Virus record (IMG/VR): IMGVR_UViG_3300018405_000064
Span: 1 to 23,132 of that record
Source of the DNA: a virus
DNA length: 23,132 nt
Reading direction: 5' to 3' (one strand)
Shown: piece by piece, positions 13,357-21,366 of the stretch
Position numbering within the stretch: the first letter of the stretch is position 1
How the letters are laid out: every line of letters starts with the position of its first letter
Notes under the pieces: generated by a model
The model's input: the letters and a program-made list of their open reading frames with translations, nothing else
Told to the model about the DNA's origin: nothing
The model's database searches: none
Position numbers and translations under genes: made by a program

Positions 13357-14124
13357 TTAAGCTGGTATGTATTTGCTGCCCTTGATGGCATTTTCCTCTT
13401 TCCAGAGGGGCTGGAGATTATCCAGCGCATTAATGACCATCAGATCGGTCACCCCTTCAGCGATAAAGGCTGATATGGGCTTACGGTGGTCAATCTCCCA
13501 TTCGCCCCTATTGTTCCATTTCATTCCGGGCTGGAATTGAGACTGTATACGCTCGCGCAGTTCGTCAGAGGTGTAGCCAATCGCCATTTTCACCTTTCCG
13601 CTATTCCAGGTGAGAGCATTATTGATTTCGTCATAGGCCTTGCGGCGCAGCTTATAGCAAGGGTCATGCTTTAAAACATTGCCGTAGTACGCCCTGCTCT
13701 TGGCCCGACCAACTCGACTACGTCTGGCTGCGTTCAGCCTGTTTTTCGCCGCCTCACTTAATATCTGCGGAGCATCTTTACGATCCCGCAAGGATAGGCA
13801 TTCAGTACATTGCCTCGTCGACACAAGTCGGGTGGCGATGTGGCCACGCTTGCATGCCACGCCTGTGAAATAGTGTGTTTTCCCCAGGTTGAGGGCTGTA
13901 TTTTTCTTCACTCTTGATGATTTCGACTGGGGAACCCCATCTGCTTTACGCATGCCACGCTTTCTTAATTCGAGGCACTTGCAGCATTGCTGGGTTGATA
14001 CCAGCCTGTCAGAAACATGCCCATGCTTACACGGAACATAACCACGGTAGTGTTTTTCTCCGCTGAGTCTCGCGGCTGCCAAAGATTGCTTTTGAAGCAA
14101 TTTCAGCTCATCGATATTGCTCAT
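13357..14124 (-). CDS. HNH homing endonuclease with duplicated zinc modules
   Basis: A 255-residue protein. ATG 14124 has GAGG 6 nt upstream; the longer open frame to 14217 lacks a binding site. Two copies of a zinc module lie at residues 25-52 (C32, H36, C47, C50) and 84-111 (C91, H95, C106, C109), both with spacing C-x3-H-x10-C-x2-C. After a basic linker comes a C-terminal HNH nuclease: D212-H213 in EWEIDHRKPISAF, then N236 in LDNLQPL and N245 in KEENAIKG. All expected HNH residues are present, so it is probably active. It is a free-standing gene inserted between two head genes, as homing endonucleases often are, probably cutting related phages that lack it. Confidence 0.88.
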   Translation of the reverse strand: MSNIDELKLLQKQSLAAARLSGEKHYRGYVPCKHGHVSDRLVSTQQCCKCLELRKRGMRKADGVPQSKSSRVKKNTALNLGKTHYFTGVACKRGHIATRLVSTRQCTECLSLRDRKDAPQILSEAAKNRLNAARRSRVGRAKSRAYYGNVLKHDPCYKLRRKAYDEINNALTWNSGKVKMAIGYTSDELRERIQSQFQPGMKWNNRGEWEIDHRKPISAFIAEGVTDLMVINALDNLQPLWKEENAIKGSKYIPA

Positions 14125-14226
14125 TTCAAACCTCACAGTAGGCTTCACAGATGATGGTGTCCGGCGCGCAGTCTGTGTTCTGCGTTTTCGGGAGCTACCC
14201 GAGCCGGACATGACCATTTTACCGCT

Positions 14227-15228
14227 TTACTCTCCCGGCTTCCACGCTTTGCGCTCGGCTGCGAGCTTATCTGACAGCCCTTCGTTAAAGAGCTTGCCGT
14301 TATCATCAATTAGGGCCGGAACCTGAGCACAATAACAGGTATATCTGTTACCGTTTTCTGCATAAAAGTCCCTGACTTCTTCCGTCGTAAAAACTTTACC
14401 GTGCCTGGCCCGATGCCACTCCCTCGTCGTAGGCTTTAGCGCCGACAGCCACAGAAGGCCGGTATTCAGCCCAAGCCGATCAGCCGCCCAGTCCGTTTCG
14501 TTCCATTGTGCCTGCCGCAGCGTGCCTACCTGCTCGGTCTGGGCGATGGTCTTAGCTTTACCCATCGACACATCAAGGCGCTTGCTGATAATGCTGGCTG
14601 TTTCCCGGGGGTTAATTCCGCGGCCTATGGCATCGGCAATAACGTTAGCGAGATCGGCGCGAACAGCATCACTTATCCCCTTCCAGTCGCTGTATGTACT
14701 GATGTAAGCACTGGCGATCTGGTTCTGGTATGCAGGGCTGGACAGCAGTTGCTGCAGCGACGTCTGGCTGGAGTAGACCGTCGACTGTACAGACAGGTTA
14801 GTGAAGGCCCGCTGCGTTCCTCTCTCATACTCTGAGGAGACATAATCCAGCGCCCAGAGGTTCTGGCTGCCACCATCGAGCAGAGCATCATCCAGAATCG
14901 TTTGCACAATCTGGAGAAGGTCGGCCAACTGCGCCGCCGTCATGTCGTAAATGTAGGTGCCGGCGTTAACTTGGTAGAGCGACAGCTCAGCGCCTTCGTT
15001 ATTGCACATCAGCCATGATCGCTCACCGTTAGCCTCCCTCTGCCGGCCAGTTAACCGCTGGTCAAACAGTACCTTCAGCCGGCGCTTGATATCCAGATAT
15101 CTGCCTTCGATATCCTGAAACATCTTGCTAACGGGCTTTGCTGATTGCGTGGGGTCGACTTTGCTGCGGGGGATTATCGGTGTGCCGACTTTACTCTTTT
15201 GCTCCTGAGTCATCGGAAAGAGGATCAT
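14227..15228 (-). CDS. Minor head protein, SPP1 gp7 / Mu F-like
   Basis: A 333-residue protein next to the portal gene, the usual place of the head morphogenesis protein that is injected or aids DNA exit. ATG 15228, with AAGGTG 7 nt upstream, is preferred over the Met at 15213; the gene then overlaps the portal by 38 bases. The C-terminal half contains the family pattern: INPRETASIISKRLDVSMGK, AKTIAQTEQVGTLRQAQWNE, then LKPTTREWHRARHGKVFTTE and the Cys-containing YTCYCAQVPALIDDNG near the end. Confidence 0.87.
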   Translation of the reverse strand: MILFPMTQEQKSKVGTPIIPRSKVDPTQSAKPVSKMFQDIEGRYLDIKRRLKVLFDQRLTGRQREANGERSWLMCNNEGAELSLYQVNAGTYIYDMTAAQLADLLQIVQTILDDALLDGGSQNLWALDYVSSEYERGTQRAFTNLSVQSTVYSSQTSLQQLLSSPAYQNQIASAYISTYSDWKGISDAVRADLANVIADAIGRGINPRETASIISKRLDVSMGKAKTIAQTEQVGTLRQAQWNETDWAADRLGLNTGLLWLSALKPTTREWHRARHGKVFTTEEVRDFYAENGNRYTCYCAQVPALIDDNGKLFNEGLSDKLAAERKAWKPGE

Positions 15229-16612
15229 CGGTTGTCACCTTGTTATCTGGGTTGGGCGGAGTCACCTCCTTGCGAGGCTCCAACTCACCAACTGCCCTCA
15301 CCTCGTTTTCATCAACCGCCGGGGTGCCGTAGGCTTGCTGCGTTTTCTGCGCCACATCCGCCATCGTCGCCATATTAGCGAGTTTTTCTTTCTCACTGGG
15401 TGCCAGCAAGTCGGACCATGCCAGAGTGACCTCACCAGACTTCGGCGGGTCGATAATGCCGATGGTCCAAAATCGCTCTATCACTCGCGTGATGACGTCG
15501 GACATAAAGCCCCAGCGTCTCTCATTGCAACGGTTAGCCCACGCCGTTTTATCTTCCTCTGAAGCGAGGTTGCCGGTCTGCTTGCCAAACAGGATGTTAA
15601 ACGGGCACTGAATCGTCGACGCGAATGAGTTTGCAGAAACCGTCCACGTTGGTGTCGGATCAGCTGCCGCAACAGAAAGAACGCTCGCCTTCCCTGCCTG
15701 CATGGCTATTGCCGCATCCGTACCGCGGTTAAGCTTATTTACCTTGTCATTCATCGCATCACCAAGGCTGTTATATCCAGCATCCTTGGCTTGCTTGATG
15801 AGCGTATCAATCTGGGTTGCAGCATCGAATTCCATAGCCAGTTGGCGGCTGGCGTTCTTCAGGAACCCCTCAGCACTGCCGCCTTTCGTCTTCTCGATAT
15901 CGAGGAGGTCATTGTAGCCGGCCTCAAGAAGAGGGATTCCCGACAGGATATTTTCATCTTCGGAACCTTCACAGAGCAGAATGATGCGGTCCGGATGCAC
16001 CTGAACCGAACGAGGGCTGCTATACGTGCCCTCGTCGCCTATCGGTTGTTCATTGAACTGATAGCTGACCGGCTGCCCGTAGGTTTCTGACCAAGTATCA
16101 ATATCAAGATTACCCGGCTTAACTTGTTGCTCCCATGCCGGAATGAGTTTAACCAGCGCAGCACTGCCAAGCTTTTGGACCAGCTCCACATCAACAGGCT
16201 CGCTCCAGTCACGGCTATCCTTAACCTGAATCAGGAGCGCTGAGTAACGCCCGACCATATTGCGGCGATCGGCGTCTTTAATTTTCGCCCAGTGCTTTTT
16301 CATCAGCTTGGTAACTGACTTTTCCCAGGGAGTAGTTTTGGTCGACTCCTTGTCTTCGTCACCATCGATAATGGTCGGCCTGTCCATCCAGCAGGAATCC
16401 AGCAACTTATGGACAGCTGCAAAACCGGTTGAGCCGCGGCGATACTGGCGATAGAAATTGTCGAACGTCAGAGTGTCCGGGTAACCGAACTCATCCCATA
16501 ACTTGGTCCGTTTGACGTTGCCATTACGCCCTGCATAAAGCATGCGCTGGCGCCCGATAGCATCAGCAAGGGCATTAACGAGGAATTGTTCCCCGGTGCT
16601 TAATTCACTCAC
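15191..16612 (-). CDS. Portal protein (DUF1073-type)
   Basis: A 473-residue protein directly after the large terminase. The start is GTG 16612, with AAGGAG 7 nt upstream. Sequence features suit the DUF1073 portal family: FYRQYRRGSTGFAAVHKLLD, then RNMVGRYSALLIQVKDSRDW, then LPxxW-like PAWEQQV, VHPDRIILLCEG and the C-terminal CPFNILFGKQTGNLASEEDK. It forms the dodecameric ring at one head vertex through which DNA enters. The C-terminus is acidic and disordered. Database names for this family sometimes mention the anti-CBASS protein Acb1, which refers to a separate nuclease-like part that I do not see here. Confidence 0.9.
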   Translation of the reverse strand: MSELSTGEQFLVNALADAIGRQRMLYAGRNGNVKRTKLWDEFGYPDTLTFDNFYRQYRRGSTGFAAVHKLLDSCWMDRPTIIDGDEDKESTKTTPWEKSVTKLMKKHWAKIKDADRRNMVGRYSALLIQVKDSRDWSEPVDVELVQKLGSAALVKLIPAWEQQVKPGNLDIDTWSETYGQPVSYQFNEQPIGDEGTYSSPRSVQVHPDRIILLCEGSEDENILSGIPLLEAGYNDLLDIEKTKGGSAEGFLKNASRQLAMEFDAATQIDTLIKQAKDAGYNSLGDAMNDKVNKLNRGTDAAIAMQAGKASVLSVAAADPTPTWTVSANSFASTIQCPFNILFGKQTGNLASEEDKTAWANRCNERRWGFMSDVITRVIERFWTIGIIDPPKSGEVTLAWSDLLAPSEKEKLANMATMADVAQKTQQAYGTPAVDENEVRAVGELEPRKEVTPPNPDNKVTTDDPLSDDSGAKE

Positions 16613-16623
16613 TGATGAGCTCC

Positions 16624-18183
16624 TTAGAAGAAGACTGCGCCAACCTTTTTCGGTGAGTGCAGTACGCGGTAACGTGTGCCATCCCAGTCATGATCTTCCT
16701 GCTGGGTGTCTACGTCGTCAGGGTTTTTATCGTCGCGGACAAGCACAGGGATACGGCTAATCCAGCCTCGGCAGTAGTCGAAAACGTAGAAGGCTGGCTT
16801 CTCAGGCACGCCTGCTTCCAACCTCTTACCTTCGATTACAGCTTCCAGCATGTCAGCGAATATCGACGCGCCATTGATGCGAGAACCGGGCTTTTTGTCG
16901 GCTGCAAGCCATTCAACGCCTTGACTCTCCATCTTCTGAGCGATCGATAACTCGTTATCCCCGGTGTTGAATATCGAGCCGTCAGCCGGCCCAGGAATAA
17001 CCTCGCTGCAGATGCCAGGCATAATGTGCAACTGGCCCTGCGTAACCCCGTCGAGTTGAATCTCTTCCGGTTCGTCGACGTCTTCGCCCACTAACCGCTT
17101 GTCTATCCACGCCACGCCTTTAGCGACGTTCGTGGACGACATATTCAGGCCCTTGTTCAGCTCATCCGGCGGGCAGCCGTACCACTCACCAATCAAGATC
17201 AGCGAGCCGGCCGGCGGGCAGAACTGGCGGCCATCAGGCAGCTCGGCGACGGTGCCATCTGCTTGCGCCCACCACAGGTTGGAGAACGGCTTTGACTCGC
17301 CCCAGTCATGGGACCGGTCAACGGTCCAGCTATCCGGTATGCGAAACGGCTTTATTACGTGCAGCGATTCATTCCACAGATGGTCGAAACGGCCGCCGCT
17401 GGTGACGTCCCATGAACCTTCTACCCACGCTTTACGCCGGTTCGGGTCTTTGATAGCCATCAGGGTCGCGATGTACTGCGGATCAAGATACGGGTTCTCT
17501 TTGAATGAGCCGTGGATTGCAACGCGGGTTAGCGTCACATCCTCTTCTTTCTCGGTCTGAGGGTTAAAGACCCGCTGAGTTTCGCGAATGATGGTTCCGC
17601 GAGGCGCTGGCTCTATGAAGCGCTTCTTCACCCACGTATGGCCGATACCAAAGGGGTTAGTCGTGCTGAACGTTTCAAGCGGGATCGGCCTAAGCAGAGA
17701 GCCGTTAGCAAGCGGATAATTCTCAGGCCTGAACGATGAGCGCCTGCAGGAGAACATCATTTCGTAGAACTCGGCTGATTGTTGCTTTGTCAGTTCGTTG
17801 AACCCGATGAACGGGAATTCCTGCCCGTGATAGTCCCAGTAGTCGCTCTCTTCTTTCCCGAAGCGGAAGAGCAGCTCTTCGCCCGTAGGCCATACCCAGC
17901 GCAGCTCTGACGCAGACGCGAGATAGCGTGCCCCGTCGTTGAACAGGCGATACATACGCTTCGACTGCGTGATGATGTCGGTGAGGTTTTTATACTCGGT
18001 ATCGAAAATCACCCCACGCCAGAATGAGCCATAGCCCAGACCTACCAGCCGGCGAAAGCGAGCCAACTGCGCCGCTGTTTTTCCGGGGCCGCGCGTTCCC
18101 TCGTAGAGGATCTCATTACATGGACAGCTAAGTGAGAGCGATTGCGAGCCAGGTAGAGGCTTCCATACTGCTTTGTAATTCAT
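16624..18183 (-). CDS. Terminase large subunit
   Basis: A 519-residue motor and nuclease of DNA packaging. Walker A GTRGPGKT is at residues 29-36 and the Walker B-like FPFIGFNE at 123-130 with catalytic Glu130. The nuclease domain begins near residue 280, with DRSHDWGESKPFS carrying a candidate metal-binding Asp at about 290. ATG 18183 overlaps the small-subunit stop as ATGA. The N-terminal Trp and the Cys pair at 20 and 22 are ordinary for this group. Together with the small subunit it recognises and cuts the concatemer and drives DNA into the head. Confidence 0.95.
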   Translation of the reverse strand: MNYKAVWKPLPGSQSLSLSCPCNEILYEGTRGPGKTAAQLARFRRLVGLGYGSFWRGVIFDTEYKNLTDIITQSKRMYRLFNDGARYLASASELRWVWPTGEELLFRFGKEESDYWDYHGQEFPFIGFNELTKQQSAEFYEMMFSCRRSSFRPENYPLANGSLLRPIPLETFSTTNPFGIGHTWVKKRFIEPAPRGTIIRETQRVFNPQTEKEEDVTLTRVAIHGSFKENPYLDPQYIATLMAIKDPNRRKAWVEGSWDVTSGGRFDHLWNESLHVIKPFRIPDSWTVDRSHDWGESKPFSNLWWAQADGTVAELPDGRQFCPPAGSLILIGEWYGCPPDELNKGLNMSSTNVAKGVAWIDKRLVGEDVDEPEEIQLDGVTQGQLHIMPGICSEVIPGPADGSIFNTGDNELSIAQKMESQGVEWLAADKKPGSRINGASIFADMLEAVIEGKRLEAGVPEKPAFYVFDYCRGWISRIPVLVRDDKNPDDVDTQQEDHDWDGTRYRVLHSPKKVGAVFF

Positions 18184-18668
18184 CCACCCAATACCTCGCC
18201 CTGCTGTTTTTGTGCCGCCTTTTCCCAGTCATCAACGTTATCGCAGGACGGGACCGGCATAACGTTATGAGTCGCAACCACGCTTTGCTCTACTTTCTGC
18301 TTGTTCGTGTAGACGTCGCCAACATCCTTAGCGGCTTGCTCAAGCAGTTGTGCGGTCATGCCGTAGTTATTCATGTTTTCAGCATTTACGGCCATGCGGT
18401 TAAGTACGCGGAGACGGTACGCTTTATTGGCGATCGGTATATCGGATATCTCATTAAGGAATCGGTCTCGGGTGGCATTGAAAAGGTCTACCCACTTTTT
18501 GGCGAGTCCTTTCCCGCTAACCTTCGTTGGATCGTTTTGATCCACCTGCTGCCGGGTTATTTTTACCCCAAATTCTTTTAGGACGGCATCGGCTACTTGT
18601 GATGGGGCTTCGTAGCACGCAACAGATTGAATTATGAAAGCTTTAACCTCTGGTTTTAATGCCGCCAT
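18180..18668 (-). CDS. Terminase small subunit (DUF2280-type)
   Basis: A 162-residue DNA-binding subunit. The N-terminus MAALKPEVKAFIIQSVACYE with a following helix-turn-helix-like segment (PSQVADAVLKEFGVKITRQQ) is typical of DUF2280 small terminases. The central part is helical (VDLFNATRDRFLNEISD; MAVNAENMNNYGMTAQLLEQ), suited to ring formation; the C-terminus is polar and probably contacts the large subunit. It overlaps the large-subunit gene by 4 bases. Confidence 0.88.
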   Translation of the reverse strand: MAALKPEVKAFIIQSVACYEAPSQVADAVLKEFGVKITRQQVDQNDPTKVSGKGLAKKWVDLFNATRDRFLNEISDIPIANKAYRLRVLNRMAVNAENMNNYGMTAQLLEQAAKDVGDVYTNKQKVEQSVVATHNVMPVPSCDNVDDWEKAAQKQQGEVLGG

Positions 18669-18699
18669 AATTCACCATCCGTCCTAACCAGTCCTAAAT

Positions 18700-19347
18700 T
18701 TACGCCAGCTTCAGCATGCAAGTCCCGCAAGCCCTGGCAACATCGATATGAGCAACCTCCGCCGGCCTGTTCGCCGCATCAACCATTTCCTGCACGTCTT
18801 TGCTGGCGCCGTAACGCCGGACCACTCCAACGAACTCTTCGACATCGTGACCGCGAAGTTTCAACACCGGCATACCGGTCTCTTTATTGAATTTCGGCGC
18901 GCCGTAGTCATCGGTAGCCTGGGCAATGTGGTAAAGCTCATGCTCAACCAGTGCGCAGAATTCGAGGTCGCTGCATTGCTCGCAGTAGTCTGCAGCCAGC
19001 GTGATGATGAACTTCGGTATACGACCGAACCATTCATGCATCTGCTGTTCCATGCGGGACTTCTGCCAGCCGCCGGCGCGCATCATTACCTGCTCACACT
19101 GGCCCATCACAACGCGGCCACTTTTGGCGAATGCACCCGACGCCCACATAAACGCGATATCAGCGTCAGCGAGTGCATTAGCGAGGTGCTCGTGGTCAGG
19201 GTTATGGAGCCGGCCTTCGTCAGAGAGTATGTGCTGATTTACCCACTCTCCGACTTCAGTAGCCGGGATAATCCGCGTATACGGTAGCCAGTTTTCGCCA
19301 ATGAAGTTGACGGGAGGGAATGGTCGGCGGTCTTCAACTTCAGCCAT
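18700..19347 (-). CDS. Putative phage zinc metallopeptidase
   Basis: A 215-residue protein just before the terminase genes. ATG 19347 is chosen because AGAGGA lies 9 nt upstream of it but abuts the earlier ATG at 19356. It carries the gluzincin-like motif HELYH at residues 136-140 (CALVEHELYHIAQATDD); H167 or E170 in the downstream GHDVEEFVG may be the third ligand. This arrangement is that of the putative phage metallopeptidase family found beside terminase genes in enterobacterial phages. Substrate unknown. No signal peptide or membrane segment, so cytoplasmic. Confidence 0.85.
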   Translation of the reverse strand: MAEVEDRRPFPPVNFIGENWLPYTRIIPATEVGEWVNQHILSDEGRLHNPDHEHLANALADADIAFMWASGAFAKSGRVVMGQCEQVMMRAGGWQKSRMEQQMHEWFGRIPKFIITLAADYCEQCSDLEFCALVEHELYHIAQATDDYGAPKFNKETGMPVLKLRGHDVEEFVGVVRRYGASKDVQEMVDAANRPAEVAHIDVARACGTCMLKLA

Positions 19348-19377
19348 ACAGAACATTCCTCTGGGTTGTTCGGATAC

Positions 19378-19632
19378 TTGCCGGGGAATTATTTAACCGG
19401 CAACTCATGAAACTTACATAAAACTCTGCCAATGGCACTTTACAGGCACCACCTGCAGAATCTTATAAACGCAACATTGCCACTTCTTCTCAGAGTTGCT
19501 CAGTCACTTCTCGTCTTTGCGAGCCGTCAAGATGTGGATCACCTCTTTGGTCGACACCAGATCTATGCTTCTTGTCGGGTAAGCATTATCGAAGCCACTC
19601 GGAGAATGGCTCCTGTAATGCAGGCTCTTATC
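19378..19632. other. Non-coding gap before the packaging genes
   Basis: About 280 bases between the metallopeptidase gene and the small hydrophobic ORF hold no supported gene. An inverted repeat TTGCCGG / CCGGCAA (19378-19384 and 19397-19403, 12-nt AT-rich loop) lies near the left end. The position, upstream of the terminase genes, fits a packaging recognition site, but no cos-like motif can be identified from sequence alone. Confidence 0.35.
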
Positions 19633-19770
19633 TCAGCGCAGCCCCTTACTGCGTGCCGGATGCTCATCTTCGAGCGCCAGCATTGAGATATTTGGCCTAA
19701 CCGCTAGCCAGGCCGTCTTCTCCGGTAGTCGACAGAGCCATATCGACAGGAGAATGAAGAGTAGAAGCAT
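19633..19770 (-). CDS. Small membrane-anchored protein after Rz
   Basis: A 45-residue ORF starting at ATG 19770, two bases after the Rz stop, with GAGG 5 nt upstream, inside the end of Rz. The N-terminus MLLLFILLSIWLCRLPEKTA is a single hydrophobic segment ended by Arg and charged residues. The rest is soluble (NISMLALEDEHPARSKGLR). It looks translationally coupled to the spanin genes and could be a lysis accessory or a membrane accessory protein. No family recognised with certainty. Confidence 0.55.
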   Translation of the reverse strand: MLLLFILLSIWLCRLPEKTAWLAVRPNISMLALEDEHPARSKGLR

Positions 19771-19772
19771 GA

Positions 19773-20261
19773 TCACCTCAGGCACTGCGTGCTGATGTAT
19801 TCATGCAGCGCCCTCAGGGCTGTTTGGTCACTGAGGATTCCGGACCGGATACCGAGAACGTTTCGTCCAGCAACTGAAGAGAGTTCGACGGTGGCATCAT
19901 CGCCCACGCTGGCGGCGCCGGCGGTTTGGGTTGCGGCTGACACTGGACACTTGCCTTTGACGAGCACCCGACCACCCTTCTCACGCTTGCGCTGCAGAGC
20001 ATCCTTTTCAGCTTTTGCATCGGCTAATTCCTTCGTGTATTTGGCATCCAGTGCAGCTACATCGCGCTGACGGGTCTGCATGTCGGTGATGGTGGCGTTA
20101 GCCAGCTTCAGGTTATGCTCGGCACCATCGGCTCTCTGTCTTTCCTGCTCGGCTTTGCCTTTGTAGTGACTGGCCGCGATAGCCAGCGCGCAAATCAGCA
20201 CAGCAATGAGAGCCGGAAGACAGAACTTTTTCACCAGCGTCAGAATGGCTTCGGCTGTCAT
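19773..20261 (-). CDS. Rz: Rz inner-membrane spanin
   Basis: A 162-residue i-spanin subunit. A signal-anchor segment (CLPALIAVLICALAIAASHY) lies at about residues 14-33. A long periplasmic coiled coil follows (ERQRADGAEHNLKLANATIT; YTKELADAKAEKDALQRKRE), then a variable part and the end STQCLR. ATG 20261 overlaps the endolysin stop as ATGA. With Rz1 it joins and fuses the inner and outer membranes at the end of lysis. Confidence 0.92.
   Translation of the reverse strand: MTAEAILTLVKKFCLPALIAVLICALAIAASHYKGKAEQERQRADGAEHNLKLANATITDMQTRQRDVAALDAKYTKELADAKAEKDALQRKREKGGRVLVKGKCPVSAATQTAGAASVGDDATVELSSVAGRNVLGIRSGILSDQTALRALHEYISTQCLR
19814..20020 (-). CDS. Rz1: Rz1 outer-membrane spanin lipoprotein, embedded in Rz
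   Basis: A 68-residue ORF wholly inside Rz in another frame. It aligns by eye with lambda Rz1: start MQKLKRMLC, lipobox VVGC with Cys19, then SSKASVQC and a Pro-rich stretch (QPQPKPPAPPAWAMMPP) typical of the mature protein. The hydrophobic core is unusual: it contains SASVRR, with two Arg just before the lipobox, where lambda has only hydrophobic residues. This could weaken export. The embedded arrangement and the Pro-rich body still make this Rz1. Confidence 0.8.
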   Translation of the reverse strand: MQKLKRMLCSASVRRVVGCSSKASVQCQPQPKPPAPPAWAMMPPSNSLQLLDETFSVSGPESSVTKQP

Positions 20262-20707
20262 GATAAAAACAACGCTCTTTCAGCCTTGCGGCGATTCGTA
20301 AGGCCGGCCATTACTTTGCCGCCAGACTTATTCCAACGCAGGAACTCATCGGCAGCGCCTTTGATGTCGCCGGTGTTAAGCTTCTTCAGCAAAGTGGAAG
20401 TTGAGAGTGCGCGGGAGCCGACGTTGTAGGCAAACGATACCAGAGCATCAAATTGATTCTGAGTCAGCTTTACTTTAACGAGCTTCAGCACATCGTTTTC
20501 GTAGCTCACCAGTCCTGTTTTCAACAGCCGGTCAGCGGTAGCCTGGTCAATCTTCATTCCTGGCTTAATTGGCTTTCCGTCAACGGGATACGTCCAGCCA
20601 TAGCCAATAGTCCAGGGCGCACCGCCAGTCCCCGGGTCGGGGTATGCGGTCAGGCGACAGCCTTCAAAGCCCTTTATCAGAGCAATGCCGTTATTGCTTA
20701 TCTGCAT
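20258..20707 (-). CDS. Endolysin, GH24 lysozyme
   Basis: A 149-residue muramidase that cleaves the glycan chain of peptidoglycan. ATG 20707 has GGAGG upstream; the longer frame to 20734 is not supported. The catalytic triad of the T4-lysozyme family is visible: E15 (IKGFEG), D24 (YPDPG) and T33 (PWTIGYG). A three-residue insertion lies between Asp and Thr relative to T4 lysozyme. There is no signal peptide or SAR segment, so the enzyme needs the holin lesion to cross the membrane. The gene overlaps the holin end by 17 bases and Rz by 4. Confidence 0.93.
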   Translation of the reverse strand: MQISNNGIALIKGFEGCRLTAYPDPGTGGAPWTIGYGWTYPVDGKPIKPGMKIDQATADRLLKTGLVSYENDVLKLVKVKLTQNQFDALVSFAYNVGSRALSTSTLLKKLNTGDIKGAADEFLRWNKSGGKVMAGLTNRRKAERALFLS

Positions 20708-21035
20708 TTCCGCCTCCGAAACGATTGCCGACATAACCGGACAGGAATGTGCTGAGCTTCTTCACGCCAATAAAGCCAATGAAGCCACCGATCCCTACAG
20801 TCAGGGCTTTTGGTACATCAAAGTAATCAAGCGCAGAGTAAGTTGTCAGCGCCAGAGCGCCGCACATCAATCCTTCAAATAAGGTTTCCTTCCAGCTGCT
20901 ACCTGAGTAGGCCATTCTCAGGACAGCCATCACGATTGCCATAATGACGCCACCGATGGGCACGTCACCGCGCCACCAGGACGCAAGGATCTCGCTGATG
21001 TCCGCCCAGCCATGCGGTGTGTTAGGCATCTTCAT
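20691..21035 (-). CDS. Lambda-type holin with dual start
   Basis: A 114-residue class I holin with three membrane segments (about residues 26-41, 52-68 and 78-91) and a charged C-terminus (NADKQ). It begins Met-Lys-Met-Pro, as lambda S does. Two ribosome binding sites are present: GGAGG 8 nt before ATG 21035 and GGAGA 8 nt before ATG 21029. In lambda the two starts give antiholin (longer, with the extra Lys) and holin (shorter). The GTG three codons before 21035 is not needed. The gene starts the lysis cassette after the late leader. Confidence 0.9.
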   Translation of the reverse strand: MKMPNTPHGWADISEILASWWRGDVPIGGVIMAIVMAVLRMAYSGSSWKETLFEGLMCGALALTTYSALDYFDVPKALTVGIGGFIGFIGVKKLSTFLSGYVGNRFGGGNADKQ

Positions 21036-21145
21036 AGTCTCCACCTCCGAATTACCCGGGGTGATGTCTGTAGTAAGGGGTCAGGCTCTCGGGCTGGATT
21101 TATCAACAAAGCACGTCGAGGATGATTCCCGTGAGCCTGAAATAG

Positions 21146-21169
21146 AAAAAGCCAGCACGATGGCTGGCT
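21146..21169 (-). terminator. Second late-leader terminator
   Basis: On the minus strand AGCCAGC-CATCGT-GCTGGCT followed by a T-rich run: a 7-bp stem. It lies in the leader between the Q-type gene and the holin. A transcript from near 21360 to here would be about 210 nt, close to the size of lambda 6S RNA. It shares loop and flank (GCACGATGGC on the plus strand) with the terminator at 21297-21322. Confidence 0.8.
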
Positions 21170-21296
21170 GAGGGTAAGCAAGTGTTGCTTAGAAATTGGT
21201 GTGCGGGCCGAGCGCTCATCTCTCGATTAACGATGCAATCACTCACTGCTTTCGTTATTGGCCGGTGTTAACCGACATGTTCTCTCACCACAAATG

Positions 21297-21322
21297 AAAA
21301 AGCCCCGCACGATGGCGAGGCT
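21297..21322 (-). terminator. First late-leader terminator
   Basis: On the minus strand AGCCTCGC-CATCGT-GCGGGGCT followed by a T-rich run: an 8-bp stem with one G-T pair. It lies about 60 bases after the Q-type gene and would end its message unless Q acts. Confidence 0.82.
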
Positions 21323-21366
21323 TTGGTGTTCTGATAGGTCAAACGCAAATACGCCAACCTACACTA

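Noticed and set aside
14125-14217. N-terminal extension of the HNH protein
   Set aside because: The frame is open to 14217, but the extension lacks a ribosome binding site and resembles non-coding translation; GAGG before 14124 decides the start.
18748-19287. 179-codon plus-strand ORF
   Set aside because: Antisense to the metallopeptidase gene, which has an intact HELYH motif and ribosome binding site.
19432-19686. 84-codon plus-strand ORF in the gap after Rz
   Set aside because: No ribosome binding site and no recognisable feature; it overlaps the better supported minus-strand ORF at 19633-19770.
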